Shown here piece by piece: positions 1 to 9,231 of a stretch of 26,384 nucleotides of DNA. Position numbers and translations under genes: made by a program. The stretch's first letter is position 1; every line of letters begins with the position of its first letter. The notes beneath the pieces were generated by a model. It did not search any database and was not told the DNA's origin. It saw nothing but the letters and a program-made list of their open reading frames with translations. Origin of the DNA: JBBIPZ01 sp037442505 [NCBI: Deltaproteobacteria bacterium] (GTDB lineage Bacteria > CALINM01). The stretch covers positions 1-26,384 of the forward strand of contig JBBIPZ010000027.1 in assembly GCA_037442505.1 (NCBI GenBank). Reading direction: 5' to 3'.

Positions 1-64
1 TTGTATGGGATGGTGGGGAAAATGTCAAGATAAATTTGGATTAAGTGCCTGTCCCTATAGGGGA

Positions 65-93
65 ATGAGACTTGAATAAGTTTCAAGTCTCAT
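65..93. repeat. 12-bp perfect inverted repeat downstream of sucD
   Basis: ATGAGACTTGAA at 65-76 pairs perfectly with TTCAAGTCTCAT at 82-93 around a 5-nt loop. It lies about 30 nt past the sucD stop codon. There is no clean T-run on either side, so it is not a textbook intrinsic terminator, but it could end the sucCD transcript or stabilise its 3' end. A 10-bp palindrome, CCCTATAGGG (53-62), lies next to it. Confidence 0.55.
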
Positions 94-124
94 CTCGGAA
101 GTTTGGACGTTTATATCATTATCA

Positions 125-997
125 CTAATAAGAAATTAAATTTTTCAATGTAATGCCAATTTCAGCTGGGCTTTTAGCGACAGTAACTCCCGCGTTTTCT
201 AATGTAGATATCTTTTCAGCTGCAGTGCCTTTCCCTCCGCTGATTATTGCCCCCGCATGTCCCATTCTTTTACCTTTTGGTGCGGTCATCCCTGCAATAA
301 AACCCACTACTGGTTTTTTTACATTTTCTTTTATAAATTTTGCAGCCTCTTCTTCTGCTGTGCCTCCAATCTCACCTATCATAATAATAGCTTCAGTATC
401 CGAATCTGCGTTAAACATTTTTAAACAATCAACAAAATCAGTCCCATTAATTGGGTCTCCACCTATACCTATACATGTAGATTGCCCTATCCCCAATTGT
501 GTTAGTTGATAAACTGCTTCATATGTCAAAGTGCCTGAGCGAGAAATTAAGCCAACTTTTCCCGGCTTGTGAATATATCCGGGCATAATACCAATTTTGC
601 ACGCACCCGGTGTAATGATGCCAGGACAGTTTGGACCTATAAGCCTGCTTTTGCTGTCTTCTAATACCCTTCTTACCTTTAACATATCTATAACGGGGAT
701 ACCTTCTGTAATGCAAACTATGATTTCGATGTTTGCATCAATAGCTTCAAGAATAGCATCCGCTGCAAATGGTGCAGGAACAAAAATCATGGTTGCGTTT
801 GCACCAGTCTCTTTTTTTGCTTCATAAACGGTATTAAATACAGGAAAGCCTTCTATGGTGGTACCGCCTTTTCCGGGCGTAACCCCACCAACTACGTTTG
901 TTCCGTAATCTCGGCAGCCTTTTGAATGAAAAAGTCCTGCACTTCCCGTAATCCCCTGTGTAATCAACCTTGTCTCTTTATTTACTAAAATAGCCAT
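125..997 (-). CDS. sucD: Succinyl-CoA ligase (ADP-forming) alpha subunit
   Basis: With SucC this enzyme interconverts succinyl-CoA and succinate with formation of a nucleoside triphosphate, a cytoplasmic TCA-cycle step. The 290-aa product has the usual family length. Visible motifs are the N-terminal CoA-binding Rossmann loop GITGSAG (residues 15-21), GPNCPG (121-126), SRSGTLTYE (152-160), and the active-site phosphohistidine in GHAGAI (H247). A good ribosome binding site, AGGAGGGAC, precedes the ATG. It starts 11 nt after the sucC stop, so the two subunits are surely cotranscribed and probably translationally coupled. The hairpin at 65-93 lies just past its stop codon. Confidence 0.97.
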   Translation of the reverse strand: MAILVNKETRLITQGITGSAGLFHSKGCRDYGTNVVGGVTPGKGGTTIEGFPVFNTVYEAKKETGANATMIFVPAPFAADAILEAIDANIEIIVCITEGIPVIDMLKVRRVLEDSKSRLIGPNCPGIITPGACKIGIMPGYIHKPGKVGLISRSGTLTYEAVYQLTQLGIGQSTCIGIGGDPINGTDFVDCLKMFNADSDTEAIIMIGEIGGTAEEEAAKFIKENVKKPVVGFIAGMTAPKGKRMGHAGAIISGGKGTAAEKISTLENAGVTVAKSPAEIGITLKNLISY

Positions 998-1008
998 CCT
1001 GTCCCTCC

Positions 1009-2172
1009 TTAGACATTCGCAGCAGCAATGACTTTTTGTGCTGCATCAGTCATGCTGTCAGCAGAAATCAATTTAAGTCCTGAATCTTGAAGAAGCTTTT
1101 TTCCCAATTCAACATTTGTCCCTTCTAACCTGACTACTACGGGTACATTTATCGACATCGCCTTTGCAGCTGCAATAATGCCTTCTGCAATAACATCACA
1201 CTTCATTATTCCGCCGAAAATGTTAACCAGCACAGCTTTTACATTTTTATCAGATAGTATGAGTTTAAAAGCCTCTGTAACTTTTTCTGTTGAGGCCCCA
1301 CCGCCTACATCCAGAAAGTTTGCTGGTTCACCACCATGAAGTTTAATAATATCCATCGTTGCCATAGCTAACCCCGCACCATTCACCATACATCCTATGT
1401 TGCCACTTAATCCGATGTAAGATAGGTCGTATTTGCTTGCATCTACTTCGCGAGGATCTTCTTCATTGAAATCTCTCATTGCTTCGATATCCTTGTGTCT
1501 ATAAAGTGCATTACTGTCAAAATTCATTTTTGCATCAAGTGCCAACACGCTTCCATCTTTTAAAACCGCTAAAGGATTAATCTCTGCGAGAGAGCAATCA
1601 CACTCTTCAAAACATTTTTCAAGAGCAATTATAAACTTAACCATCTCCTGAGCCTCTTTATCTTTCAGTCCTAAACCATATGCCAATTTCCTTGCTTGAT
1701 AAGGCATTATTCCTACTGCAGGATCAATTGTTTCCTTAAGAATTTTTTCCGGCGTTTTTGCTGCAACCTCTTCAATTTCCATTCCACCTTCTGTCGATGC
1801 CATTATTGTTACACGTCTTGTTGCCCTATCGATAACAATGCCTAAATAAAGCTCTTTAGCGATATCACAGCCCGCTTCAATATACAGACGTTGTACTACC
1901 TTGCCTTCTGGACCAGTTTGGTGAGTAACCAGCTTTTTGCCAAGTAGTTGAGTCGCAGCCTCTTTTACCTCTTCTTTTGATTTGCAAACTTTAACACCGC
2001 CAGCCTTCCCCCTTCCACCCGCGTGAATTTGAGCCTTAACCACCATTATTGGTGTATCGAGTTTTTTTGCAGCTTCGTAAGCTTCATCTGGTGTAAATGC
2101 AGGATAGCCCTGTGGTACTGCTACACCATAACGCTTAAGAATTTCCTTTGCTTGATATTCATGGATATTCAC
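1009..2172 (-). CDS. sucC: Succinyl-CoA ligase (ADP-forming) beta subunit, GTG start
   Basis: This is the ATP-grasp partner of SucD; it binds the nucleotide and contributes to the phosphate-transfer interface. The 387-aa length is typical. It begins [11 protein letters not shown], the conserved N-terminus of the family, and carries the ATP-grasp segment [13 protein letters not shown] near residues 50-62, AEINPLAV in the middle, and the C-terminal [17 protein letters not shown] segment. The start codon is GTG (2172-2170), preceded by GGGAGGAGC at good spacing; the next in-frame ATG is inside conserved sequence. It is the first gene of a sucCD operon with its own promoter candidate at 2200-2229. 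Confidence 0.97.
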   Translation of the reverse strand: MNIHEYQAKEILKRYGVAVPQGYPAFTPDEAYEAAKKLDTPIMVVKAQIHAGGRGKAGGVKVCKSKEEVKEAATQLLGKKLVTHQTGPEGKVVQRLYIEAGCDIAKELYLGIVIDRATRRVTIMASTEGGMEIEEVAAKTPEKILKETIDPAVGIMPYQARKLAYGLGLKDKEAQEMVKFIIALEKCFEECDCSLAEINPLAVLKDGSVLALDAKMNFDSNALYRHKDIEAMRDFNEEDPREVDASKYDLSYIGLSGNIGCMVNGAGLAMATMDIIKLHGGEPANFLDVGGGASTEKVTEAFKLILSDKNVKAVLVNIFGGIMKCDVIAEGIIAAAKAMSINVPVVVRLEGTNVELGKKLLQDSGLKLISADSMTDAAQKVIAAANV

Positions 2173-2199
2173 AAGCTCCTCCCTTTTAGTTTGATAACT

Positions 2200-2229
2200 T
2201 TATTATGCCTAAAATAAATTTATTTTCAA
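2200..2229 (-). promoter_or_regulatory. Candidate sigma70 promoter of sucCD
   Basis: On the minus strand, TTGAAA (2229-2224) is followed by a -10 candidate, CATAAT (2207-2202), at 16 bp, or the overlapping TAATAA (2205-2200) at 18 bp. The site lies in the 68-nt gap between prmC and sucC, giving a short leader. Assigned by hexamer match and position only. Confidence 0.4.
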
Positions 2230-2240
2230 TAAAAATTTTG

Positions 2241-3092
2241 TCAATTAGAAATTTTTATAGCTTTAAGGACTCTTTCTTTGCCTGCGAGGTCGTTAATGAT
2301 AGAGCCTATAAGATGATGTTTTTCGGCAAATTTTAGTACTTCTTCCCCCTGTCCATCACCAAGCTCTATAAAAAGATAGCCACCTGTGTTTAGATGTTTT
2401 TCTGCTGAACGTATAATTTTTTTTATGATTGCCAATCCTTTATCTTTAGCCATTAAAGCTTTTTTAGGCTCTTTTCTGACGTCTGGCTCAGCCTCAAGAT
2501 AATCTGATTTAGATAAATAAGGTGGGTTTGAAACGATACAATCAAAAGTGATATTTTTAACAGCATCAAACAGTTTTCCCTGAAAAATTTTTATCCTATC
2601 GTTTAGTTGATAAATTTTTATATTTTTTTTTGTATTGGAGATAGCTTTTTTGCTGATATCGCAACCAAACACTCTGGTTAAATTTAACTCTAATGCAAGA
2701 GTGATAGAAATAATGCCTGTTCCAAGACCTATCTCGAAAATTGACGGGTTGTCCAGCTTATTCAATGAGTTTATAGCTTCTTCAATAAGAATTTCGGTCT
2801 CTGGACGAGGACAAAATACGCCTTTTTCAACAAAAAATTTCCTCCCATAAAACTCTTTTTCGCCAATTAGATAAGCTAAGGGAAATCGTTGACCACGTTT
2901 CCTTACAATTTTTTTATATGTGTTAAGAACTGTTGAGCTGAGCGTGATTTCAGGATGAGCGTAAAGAAACACCCGGTCTTTTTTAAGAATCTTTGCCAAG
3001 ATGATTTCGCTATCAAGCTTATGGCTGTCAATACCCTTTTCTTTTAAATATGAAGATGCGAAGGATAATGCATCTTTAATCGTCAAAGACAT
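2241..3092 (-). CDS. prmC: Peptide chain release factor N5-glutamine methyltransferase
   Basis: PrmC methylates the glutamine of the GGQ motif of release factors RF1 and RF2, using S-adenosylmethionine. The 283-aa protein has an N-terminal helical substrate-binding region, the SAM-binding glycine motif IGLGTGI (121-127) and the diagnostic NPPY catalytic motif (189-192), which separates glutamine methyltransferases from other Rossmann methyltransferases. It lies directly downstream of its substrate gene prfA: the prfA stop TAA and the prmC ATG are separated by one base (3093), the classic prfA-prmC pairing with likely translational coupling. It ends the rho-to-prmC operon; I see no strong terminator before the sucC promoter. 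Confidence 0.95.
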   Translation of the reverse strand: MSLTIKDALSFASSYLKEKGIDSHKLDSEIILAKILKKDRVFLYAHPEITLSSTVLNTYKKIVRKRGQRFPLAYLIGEKEFYGRKFFVEKGVFCPRPETEILIEEAINSLNKLDNPSIFEIGLGTGIISITLALELNLTRVFGCDISKKAISNTKKNIKIYQLNDRIKIFQGKLFDAVKNITFDCIVSNPPYLSKSDYLEAEPDVRKEPKKALMAKDKGLAIIKKIIRSAEKHLNTGGYLFIELGDGQGEEVLKFAEKHHLIGSIINDLAGKERVLKAIKISN

Positions 3093-3093
3093 A

Positions 3094-4161
3094 TTAATCC
3101 TGATTTTTTAGAGCCTCAGCCTGATAATAGGTGACGAGACTATCAACGATTTCGTCAATGTCTCCGTCCATAATCTGTTCTATTTTATAAAGAGTCAGAT
3201 TAATCCTGTGATCTGTAACTCTGCCCTGTGGGAAGTTGTAAGTCCTGATTCTTTCACTTCTGTCGCCAGTGCCGACCATGCTTTTCCTTTTTTCCGCCTG
3301 ATCTTTATCCTGCTCCTCTCGCATCCTCTCTAAAAGCCTTGCCCTTAAAACTTTCATCGCCTTTTCTCTGTTTTTTATTTGTGATTTTTCGTCCTGACAC
3401 TGCACGACAATGCCTGAAGGTATGTGTGTTATTCTAACGGCAGAATAAGTGGTGTTAACACTCTGACCACCGGGTCCAGATGAACAAAATGTATCAATTC
3501 TGATATCTTTTGGTTCTATTTTTACATCTACCTCTTCTGCTTCAGGCAAAACTGCAACTGTTACCGCAGATGTGTGGATCCTGCCTTGAGACTCTGTCTT
3601 GGGTACTCTTTGAACTCTATGAACACCTGCTTCGTACTTTAGTTTGCTGTAAACCTTGAGTCCTGTTATTAATGCTATTACTTCTTTCAATCCACCGATG
3701 CCAATTTCGTTTTTTTCCATTATCTCAACTTTCCACTTCTTTCTCTCAGCATAGCGTAAATACATCCTGAAAAGCTCAGCAGCAAAAAGAGCCGCTTCAT
3801 CTCCACCAGTTCCCGCTCTTATTTCGAGGAACACATTTTTTTCATCATTTTCATCCTTGGGCAACAAAAGTATTTTCAGCTCGGTAATTACCTTGTCCTG
3901 TTCCTGTAAAAGTTCTTCTAACTCTTCTTTTGCCATCTTTTTAAGTTCTTCATCTTTTTCTGTTTCAAGAATTTCTTCGTCTTCTTTAATTCTTTTGCTA
4001 ATGTCTTTGTAACGCAGGTATGTCTCTACTACAGGTTCAATGTCTTTCATTTCTTTCGAGTATTTTGTGTATAAGGTATTGTTCTGAATTACTTCAGGTT
4101 CAGAAAGAAGTTTCTCAATCTCATTATAACGATTAACTACAACTTCTAATTTTTCAAACAT
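3094..4161 (-). CDS. prfA: Peptide chain release factor 1
   Basis: RF1 reads UAA and UAG stop codons and triggers peptide release. The 355-aa length is normal. The GGQ motif that contacts the peptidyl-transferase centre is at 231-233 (in [12 protein letters not shown]). The codon-recognition tripeptide has the PxT form of RF1 (PKT, 187-189, just before [10 protein letters not shown]) rather than the SPF of RF2. The C-terminal [18 protein letters not shown] segment is also characteristic. A weak ribosome binding site (GAAGGG) precedes the ATG. It sits between the yqhQ-like gene (22-nt gap) and prmC (1-nt gap). Confidence 0.97.
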   Translation of the reverse strand: MFEKLEVVVNRYNEIEKLLSEPEVIQNNTLYTKYSKEMKDIEPVVETYLRYKDISKRIKEDEEILETEKDEELKKMAKEELEELLQEQDKVITELKILLLPKDENDEKNVFLEIRAGTGGDEAALFAAELFRMYLRYAERKKWKVEIMEKNEIGIGGLKEVIALITGLKVYSKLKYEAGVHRVQRVPKTESQGRIHTSAVTVAVLPEAEEVDVKIEPKDIRIDTFCSSGPGGQSVNTTYSAVRITHIPSGIVVQCQDEKSQIKNREKAMKVLRARLLERMREEQDKDQAEKRKSMVGTGDRSERIRTYNFPQGRVTDHRINLTLYKIEQIMDGDIDEIVDSLVTYYQAEALKNQD

Positions 4162-4183
4162 AAAATCCCTTCAAGCAAGTTTG

Positions 4184-5032
4184 CTATTTTTTCAGATTTT
4201 CAAAGGCTTTTATAGCCACTTCTATCTGCTCAAGATTTGGTTCCCTTGTTGTAATCCTTTGTAGCAGTAAGCCCGGATAAAAGATGATTTTGCAAATCGA
4301 GTATTTTTCTAATTTTAACAGTTCATAAATAAAACCAGCCAGCACAGGAAATGCAACAAGACGCAAAGCTACTTTGCCAATTATGTGTTCGGGGCGAAAT
4401 ATTGAGAAGAAAATAATACTTATCAATACAACAAGTATCAGAAAGCTTGTGCCACAACGTGGATGAAATCTACTGTACTTGGCAACTTTTTCCGGTGTTA
4501 AATCTTCTCCGTTTTCATAAGCCGCTATTACCTTGTGTTCTGCTCCATGATACTCAAAAAATCTCTTTATATCGCTTAAAAGTGATATAGACAACAGGTA
4601 AAGTAAAAAAATCCCAACCCTGATAACTCCTTCATAAAAATTGAACCAAAAAGGATTTTGCAAAAAAAAGAAATACTTTGATGCAATCTGAGCAAGAAAT
4701 AAAGGCAAAAGAAAAAAGAAAAAGATGGTAAAAAGGATCGCTACTGCAGCAGATGCTATGAAAACCCAATTACTTTGAGATGTATCTTCCTCTTCAAGCA
4801 CGTTAACAGAAAATTTTAAAGCCTCAAAACCTAAGATTAACAAAGAAAATAGTTGAAAAAAGCCTCTTACAAAAGGCATCCTCAAGTAAAAGGACCTTTT
4901 TGAGAATGGAAGAAGCTCTTTTTTTTTGGTGGCAATCTCTCCATCTTTCTTTCTGACGGCAACAGCCATCATGTCTTCGGATTTTAGCATTACGCCTTCT
5001 AATACAGCCTGACCACCTATGCGTGGTATCAT
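4184..5032 (-). CDS. DUF1385 family membrane protein (YqhQ-like)
   Basis: This 282-aa membrane protein belongs to the DUF1385/YqhQ family, whose biochemical role is not established. Family hallmarks are the N-terminus RIGGQAVLEGVMLKS and the polar segment FEYHGAEHKVIAAYENGE followed by SRFHPRCGTSF, which looks like a metal- or substrate-binding site with conserved His, Glu and Cys. Several hydrophobic stretches (around 60-75, 90-125, 133-150, 195-210, 220-240) predict 4-5 membrane segments. Its ATG overlaps the thyX stop by 4 nt (ATGA), so the two are translationally coupled. The yqhQ-prfA-prmC neighbourhood recurs in many bacteria; its reason is unknown. Confidence 0.9.
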   Translation of the reverse strand: MIPRIGGQAVLEGVMLKSEDMMAVAVRKKDGEIATKKKELLPFSKRSFYLRMPFVRGFFQLFSLLILGFEALKFSVNVLEEEDTSQSNWVFIASAAVAILFTIFFFFLLPLFLAQIASKYFFFLQNPFWFNFYEGVIRVGIFLLYLLSISLLSDIKRFFEYHGAEHKVIAAYENGEDLTPEKVAKYSRFHPRCGTSFLILVVLISIIFFSIFRPEHIIGKVALRLVAFPVLAGFIYELLKLEKYSICKIIFYPGLLLQRITTREPNLEQIEVAIKAFENLKK

Positions 5033-5721
5033 AACTTTGATAACTCCTTTTTTACTTCTATTGCTTTACCACAAGAAAGCTTGCCTTCTGGGCACCTTGT
5101 CCTTACACACTCAGGCCCAGCGTTATAAAAAATATCAGGCGCTACCTTACGAACTTCTTTCAGCATCTTTTTTGCCATTTCTCTGATTTCCCATTGGGCA
5201 CGTTTACATAGCCTTAATGTGAAAAAATGTATCAGTTCTCTTGCATTCATAGTAACTATTATCTTCGTCTCGCTGGCGTTGGGTAAGATATACCTCGCAT
5301 CTTCCTGATGAATGCCATCGTTAATTAACTCGTCATATAATCTTTTTGTTTGAGTTATAGCATCTACAAATTTCTGTTTTAGTTTTGTGTTTTTAGCAAT
5401 TGCTGGTGGAATTATATAATCAAAGTTTTCTCCAAAGCGCACATATCTCTGACTCTGCTGAGAATAAGAAGCAATTCTGTGTCTAACTAACTGATGCGAA
5501 CATGCCCGAGAAATTCCTTCTATTCCAAAAGTAAATGATGCATGCTCAAAAGTAGAGAGATGCCCGCTCTCCGAGAGTCGTGCCAACATCTCACTTACTT
5601 TTTTCTTGTCAACTGCCTTTTTAAGATCCGATATACTCGACGGAAAGTAACACAACCTACCTGCCCTTGCAACGACTTCCTCAGGTGAAGCAGTGTGTGC
5701 AAGAAGGACAACTTTTAGCAA
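5029..5721 (-). CDS. thyX: Flavin-dependent thymidylate synthase, TTG start
   Basis: ThyX makes dTMP from dUMP using methylene-tetrahydrofolate and reduced FAD, replacing ThyA; no thyA is in the window. The 230-aa protein has the ThyX signature RHRxxSxxxxSxR at 80-92 and the conserved N-terminal pattern ARLCYFPSS. The start is TTG (5721-5719), preceded by GGAAG that overlaps the end of rpmE; the protein's conserved N-terminus begins right at this codon, so a later start is unlikely. There is a 3-nt gap from rpmE and a 4-nt overlap with the yqhQ-like gene downstream. Confidence 0.95.
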   Translation of the reverse strand: MLKVVLLAHTASPEEVVARAGRLCYFPSSISDLKKAVDKKKVSEMLARLSESGHLSTFEHASFTFGIEGISRACSHQLVRHRIASYSQQSQRYVRFGENFDYIIPPAIAKNTKLKQKFVDAITQTKRLYDELINDGIHQEDARYILPNASETKIIVTMNARELIHFFTLRLCKRAQWEIREMAKKMLKEVRKVAPDIFYNAGPECVRTRCPEGKLSCGKAIEVKKELSKL

Positions 5722-5724
5722 AGT

Positions 5725-5925
5725 TTACTTCCTGTTGTATTTTTTGTTAAACTTTTCAATCCTTCCTGCAGAATCAAGAAATTTCTGTTTTCCCGTATAA
5801 AATGGATGACAGTTTGAGCAGATTTCTACGTGAATCTCCTTTTTTGTTGAACCTGTTTCAAACTTGTTACCGCAGGCACATTTAACGATTGCCTTTCCAT
5901 ATTCTGGATGAATACCTTTTTTCAT
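5725..5925 (-). CDS. rpmE: 50S ribosomal protein L31, zinc-binding type
   Basis: This is a 66-aa protein of the large ribosomal subunit. It is the zinc-containing form: C16-x-C18 and C36-x-x-C39 (in KCACGNKF and [12 protein letters not shown]) form the metal site. The start [10 protein letters not shown] is typical and is preceded by AAGGAG at good spacing. It lies 39 nt after rho, a common association. In organisms that also have a Cys-free L31 the zinc form is repressed under zinc limitation, but no such paralogue or Zur box is visible here. Confidence 0.97.
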   Translation of the reverse strand: MKKGIHPEYGKAIVKCACGNKFETGSTKKEIHVEICSNCHPFYTGKQKFLDSAGRIEKFNKKYNRK

Positions 5926-5964
5926 ATTATCGACTCCTTCTATCTAAGTTTATAAAAAGGGAAA

Positions 5965-7350
5965 TCAATCCATTTTTCCCATATTTTCAAGAAATTCACG
6001 GTTTGACTTTGTGAATCTCATCTTGTCAAGCAAAAATTCCATACTTTCTACAGAGCTTAACTGCTGCAGTATCTTTCTTAAAAGCCAGATACGCTGAAGC
6101 TCAAAATTATCAACAAGTAGCTCTTCTTTTCTTGTTCCAGATTTGTTGATATCAATAGCAGGGAAAATTCTTCTATCTGCAAGTTTTCTATCCAGAACGA
6201 GTTCCATATTACCGGTTCCTTTGAATTCTTCAAAGATAACCTCGTCCATTCTGCTACCCGTTTCTATTAGTGCGGTTGCTATTATCGTTAAACTTCCACC
6301 TTCCTCTATATTTCTTGCGGCACCAAAAAACCTTTTTGGCTTTTGCAAAGCATTGGAATCAACACCACCAGAAAGCACCTTGCCACTCGCTGGCACAACA
6401 GTGTTGTAAGCACGAGCTAACCTTGTTATGCTATCAAGGAGTATAACTACATCCTTTTTTGCCTCAACAAGACGTTTTGACCTTTCTATGACCATTTCTG
6501 CAACCTGCACGTGACGACTGGCAGGCTCATCAAAAGTAGAACTAACAACCTCACCCTTAACGCTTCGTTGCATATCGGTAACTTCTTCAGGGCGTTCATC
6601 AATCAAAAGCACTATCAGGTAAATCTCAGGATGGTTTTTTGCAATGCTATTTGCTATATTTTGAAGAAGTACTGTTTTACCAGTCCTTGGTGGAGCGACG
6701 ATTAACCCCCTCTGTCCCTTGCCTATTGGTGTCAAAAGATCCATAACACGCATTGAGAAGTTGTCGGACTCTACTTCCAATTTTATTCTTTCTTGTGGAT
6801 ATAAAGGGGTTAAATTATCAAATAAAATTCTGTCTCTCGCATTTTCGATTGTTTCTCTATTTATGCTCTCAACCTTTAAAAGTGCGAAATATTTTTCTCC
6901 TTCCTTTGGAGGCCTGATCTGTCCAGAGATAAGTTCACCAGTTCTTAAGTTAAACCTCTTGATTTGTGAAGGTGACACATAAATATCATCTGGACCTGGA
7001 AGATAGTTATAGTCTGGCGAACGCAAAAAACCATATCCATCGGGCAAGACTTCAAGAACACCTTCTCCGTATATTATGCCATTCTGCTCACTCTGTGCCT
7101 GAAGCATAGCATAAATCAGTTCTTGTTTTCTCATCGCCCCCGCATTTTCAACGTTCATTTCGCTTGCCATATGAGCTAATTCGCCAATTTTTTTTGTTTT
7201 TAAATCTTTGAGATTAATTCTTTTGGGTTGAAGGGGCTGAGTTGCTTGAGGAACAACGTTTTCAGATTCATTTTCTACTGATTGCTCAGTAACAATGTTT
7301 TCTTCCGTGTATTCTTCCTTTAACTTTTCTGTCTTTTTTGTTCTAACCAT
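5965..7350 (-). CDS. rho: Transcription termination factor Rho
   Basis: Rho is the hexameric RNA-dependent ATPase that ends transcription at unstructured C-rich sites. The 461-aa protein has a 45-residue charged N-terminal extension, the Rho_N helical domain (about 46-90), the RNA-binding cold-shock-like domain ([15 protein letters not shown], 96-110), and the ATPase core with Walker A APPRTGKT (219-226), followed by [13 protein letters not shown] and [15 protein letters not shown]. The leader from the predicted promoter to the ATG is over 100 nt, which would leave room for Rho autoregulation as known in enterobacteria (inference). It heads the rho-rpmE-thyX-yqhQ-prfA-prmC run. Confidence 0.98.
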   Translation of the reverse strand: MVRTKKTEKLKEEYTEENIVTEQSVENESENVVPQATQPLQPKRINLKDLKTKKIGELAHMASEMNVENAGAMRKQELIYAMLQAQSEQNGIIYGEGVLEVLPDGYGFLRSPDYNYLPGPDDIYVSPSQIKRFNLRTGELISGQIRPPKEGEKYFALLKVESINRETIENARDRILFDNLTPLYPQERIKLEVESDNFSMRVMDLLTPIGKGQRGLIVAPPRTGKTVLLQNIANSIAKNHPEIYLIVLLIDERPEEVTDMQRSVKGEVVSSTFDEPASRHVQVAEMVIERSKRLVEAKKDVVILLDSITRLARAYNTVVPASGKVLSGGVDSNALQKPKRFFGAARNIEEGGSLTIIATALIETGSRMDEVIFEEFKGTGNMELVLDRKLADRRIFPAIDINKSGTRKEELLVDNFELQRIWLLRKILQQLSSVESMEFLLDKMRFTKSNREFLENMGKMD

Positions 7351-7465
7351 ACCTCTACCTTGATAAATTATAACTTAATTCCTTCGTTTATTTTGAAATA
7401 CACAGTTGTTTTATCATTGTGGGACTTTGAATAATATTTCCAGGAAGGAAAAGTTTCAATATTAA

Positions 7466-7493
7466 ATTTTAAACCTTTAAACAAAAATGTCAA
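7466..7493 (-). promoter_or_regulatory. Sigma70 promoter of the rho operon
   Basis: Minus-strand TTGACA (7493-7488, a perfect -35) is followed by 16 bp and TAAAAT (7471-7466). The -35 overlaps the stop codon of the upstream HEAT-like gene. The predicted transcript would have a leader of roughly 110 nt before the rho ATG. Confidence 0.65.
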
Positions 7494-8125
7494 GCCCTTT
7501 CTTTTAAAAACTGGATACTTCTCACAATTTCGCGTATCACATAGGGTATTCCAACATCATTTACACACTTTGCCTGTAGCTTTTGTTCTACTTCCAGACG
7601 CTGTTCCAATTCAGGTAAACTTTTTTTATCACCGATGTTTCGTAAAATTATTGCTGTATTCATACGTGTAAAAGTGTTTTCATCGTTCAATAGTTTATTT
7701 TTTAATCTTGAAATGTAAACGCTTGCCCTGAAAGGTTTTTGTGTCAGTAAAAGTTTTAATGCGTTTGTTATGTTTTGAGTTGCTATCTGCCTGATATATC
7801 TGTCAAAAGTAGACTCTCTTATGCCTATTAAGGCAAATTGTTTATCCAGAACGGCATCATTTACATTATCTTTTATGGACTCTACCATAAATTTTCTTAC
7901 TTCATCATCTTGCTCAATATAGAAAACGTCGAAAAACCTTTTGTATATCTGGTCATCGTTCAAAGATAGTGCGATTAAGGCAACAGCTTTTCTGACTTCA
8001 ACTTCGGAAGAAGGTTTGTCGAAGTAATCAAGGACAACCTTTTTCCATAAAGGCGCCCCTTCTGACAATGGCTTAAGTAGTGGATTTATCTTTTTTAAAA
8101 GTGCATAAGCTTCTTTGATATCCAT
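7490..8125 (-). CDS. HEAT-repeat-like protein of unknown function
   Basis: This is a 211-aa, wholly helical-looking soluble protein without signal peptide or membrane segment. Segments such as DDEVRKFMVESIKD and NTFTRMNTAIILRNIGDKKSLPELEQRL have the pattern of HEAT or PBS-lyase repeats (paired helices, with aspartate or asparagine at the turns), which usually mediate protein binding. I do not recognise a specific family. It starts 2 nt after the stop of the diguanylate cyclase gene, so it is likely cotranscribed and perhaps functionally tied to it. Confidence 0.7.
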   Translation of the reverse strand: MDIKEAYALLKKINPLLKPLSEGAPLWKKVVLDYFDKPSSEVEVRKAVALIALSLNDDQIYKRFFDVFYIEQDDEVRKFMVESIKDNVNDAVLDKQFALIGIRESTFDRYIRQIATQNITNALKLLLTQKPFRASVYISRLKNKLLNDENTFTRMNTAIILRNIGDKKSLPELEQRLEVEQKLQAKCVNDVGIPYVIREIVRSIQFLKERA

Positions 8126-8127
8126 AT

Positions 8128-9159
8128 CTAAGCTGCTTCTATATTATTTCTTGTGCTGTTTTTGACTCTATACATCGCATTATCAGCCATCTTAATTAGC
8201 TCTGTCTTGTCTTTTGCGTCGTCGGGAAAGGTTGCGTAACCAATACTTGCTGTAAGTTTTAGATTCAAGTTTTCTTCTTTTAAGAAATTTGTATTACGAA
8301 TATTGTTTAAAATCCTTTCCGCAACATTTTTAGCACACTCTTTGCTGGTTTCAGGAAGAATGATGACAAACTCATCTCCACCATATCTGATAGGTATATC
8401 TATATTTCTGACCGATTCCATAATTATTTTAGCTATCTCTTTAAGTAGTTTGCTGCCACATAAATGTCCGTGAGTGTCGTTTACTTCTTTAAAATGGTCA
8501 AGATCCATAAAAATAAGAGAAAGCTCCCTTCTTTTTCTCATTGAACGTTTTATTTCTCTTTCAAGCATATCATGAAAAAATCTTGTGTTATAAAGGCAAG
8601 TTAGATCATCTTTAATTGTAAGCTCCTGAATTTTTTCAAAATTTCTTGCATTGTCGATAGCTATGGCTATGTAGTCAGACAAATGTTTAAGAATTTCTAA
8701 ATCCTCTTCAGTAAATTCTTCCCCAATCTTTTTGTTAACAAGCTCTATTACGCCAAGCACCTTATCTCTGCATATGAGTGGGGTACATATCAATGAGAGA
8801 GTTTTAAAACCACTTATGCTATCAATACTGGGTAAAAACCTACTATCTTTTGAAACATCTTTTATCAACACCGATTCTTTATGGTTGGCAACCCAGCCAG
8901 CAATGCCCTGTTCTGCTTTAATGCGCAAACCTTTAAGCTTGCCTGAAGATTCACCAACTACAATTTCGAAGTATAGTTCTTGTTTTGTCTCATCAAGTAG
9001 CATAAGAGACCAATTATTAGCAGAAAGGAGCTCGCCTACTTTATCCATAACAAGCTTCAGAAGATTTTCTGTATTCAATGTAGAGGTTAAAAGTTTGCCA
9101 ATTTTGTATAAACTTGTGAGAATTTCTATCTTACGTTCATTTGATATAGCATTCATCAT
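8128..9159 (-). CDS. GAF-domain diguanylate cyclase
   Basis: Predicted to make cyclic di-GMP from two GTP. The 343-aa product has a GAF domain (about 20-168, ending SDYIAIAIDNARNFE) and a GGDEF domain (about 175-340). The catalytic GGDEF is intact (260-264), as is the MDLDHFKEVND metal/GTP segment (218-228). RNID (251-254), exactly five residues before GGDEF, is a complete RxxD inhibitory site, so product feedback is expected. The open frame extends upstream to 9246, but that part would overlap the divergent polX start and encodes an unlike hydrophobic run; the paired ATGs at 9159/9156 fit better. There is no Shine-Dalgarno, and the -10 at 9176-9171 implies a nearly leaderless mRNA. Confidence 0.9.
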   Translation of the reverse strand: MMNAISNERKIEILTSLYKIGKLLTSTLNTENLLKLVMDKVGELLSANNWSLMLLDETKQELYFEIVVGESSGKLKGLRIKAEQGIAGWVANHKESVLIKDVSKDSRFLPSIDSISGFKTLSLICTPLICRDKVLGVIELVNKKIGEEFTEEDLEILKHLSDYIAIAIDNARNFEKIQELTIKDDLTCLYNTRFFHDMLEREIKRSMRKRRELSLIFMDLDHFKEVNDTHGHLCGSKLLKEIAKIIMESVRNIDIPIRYGGDEFVIILPETSKECAKNVAERILNNIRNTNFLKEENLNLKLTASIGYATFPDDAKDKTELIKMADNAMYRVKNSTRNNIEAA

Positions 9160-9170
9160 TGCGTTTAATG

Positions 9171-9221
9171 ATAATAAAAAAAATAAATAGTGTTGTAAAC
9201 AAAAAAACAATTTTATGATAA
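9171..9221. promoter_or_regulatory. Back-to-back promoters for the GGDEF gene and polX
   Basis: Minus strand: TTTACA (9199-9194), 17 bp, TATTAT (9176-9171), about 12 nt before the GGDEF-gene ATG. Plus strand: TTGTAA (9193-9198), 17 bp, TGATAA (9216-9221), about 10 nt before the polX ATG. The two -35 hexamers overlap almost completely, so polymerase binding in one direction should exclude the other. Neither gene has a Shine-Dalgarno sequence. The plus-strand -10 is the weaker match. Confidence 0.5.
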
Positions 9222-9231
9222 GATTATAACA

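Noticed and set aside
519-716. Short open frames antisense or out of frame within sucD, rho, moeA and rtcB
   Set aside because: They lie wholly inside strongly conserved genes in other frames and lack ribosome binding sites.
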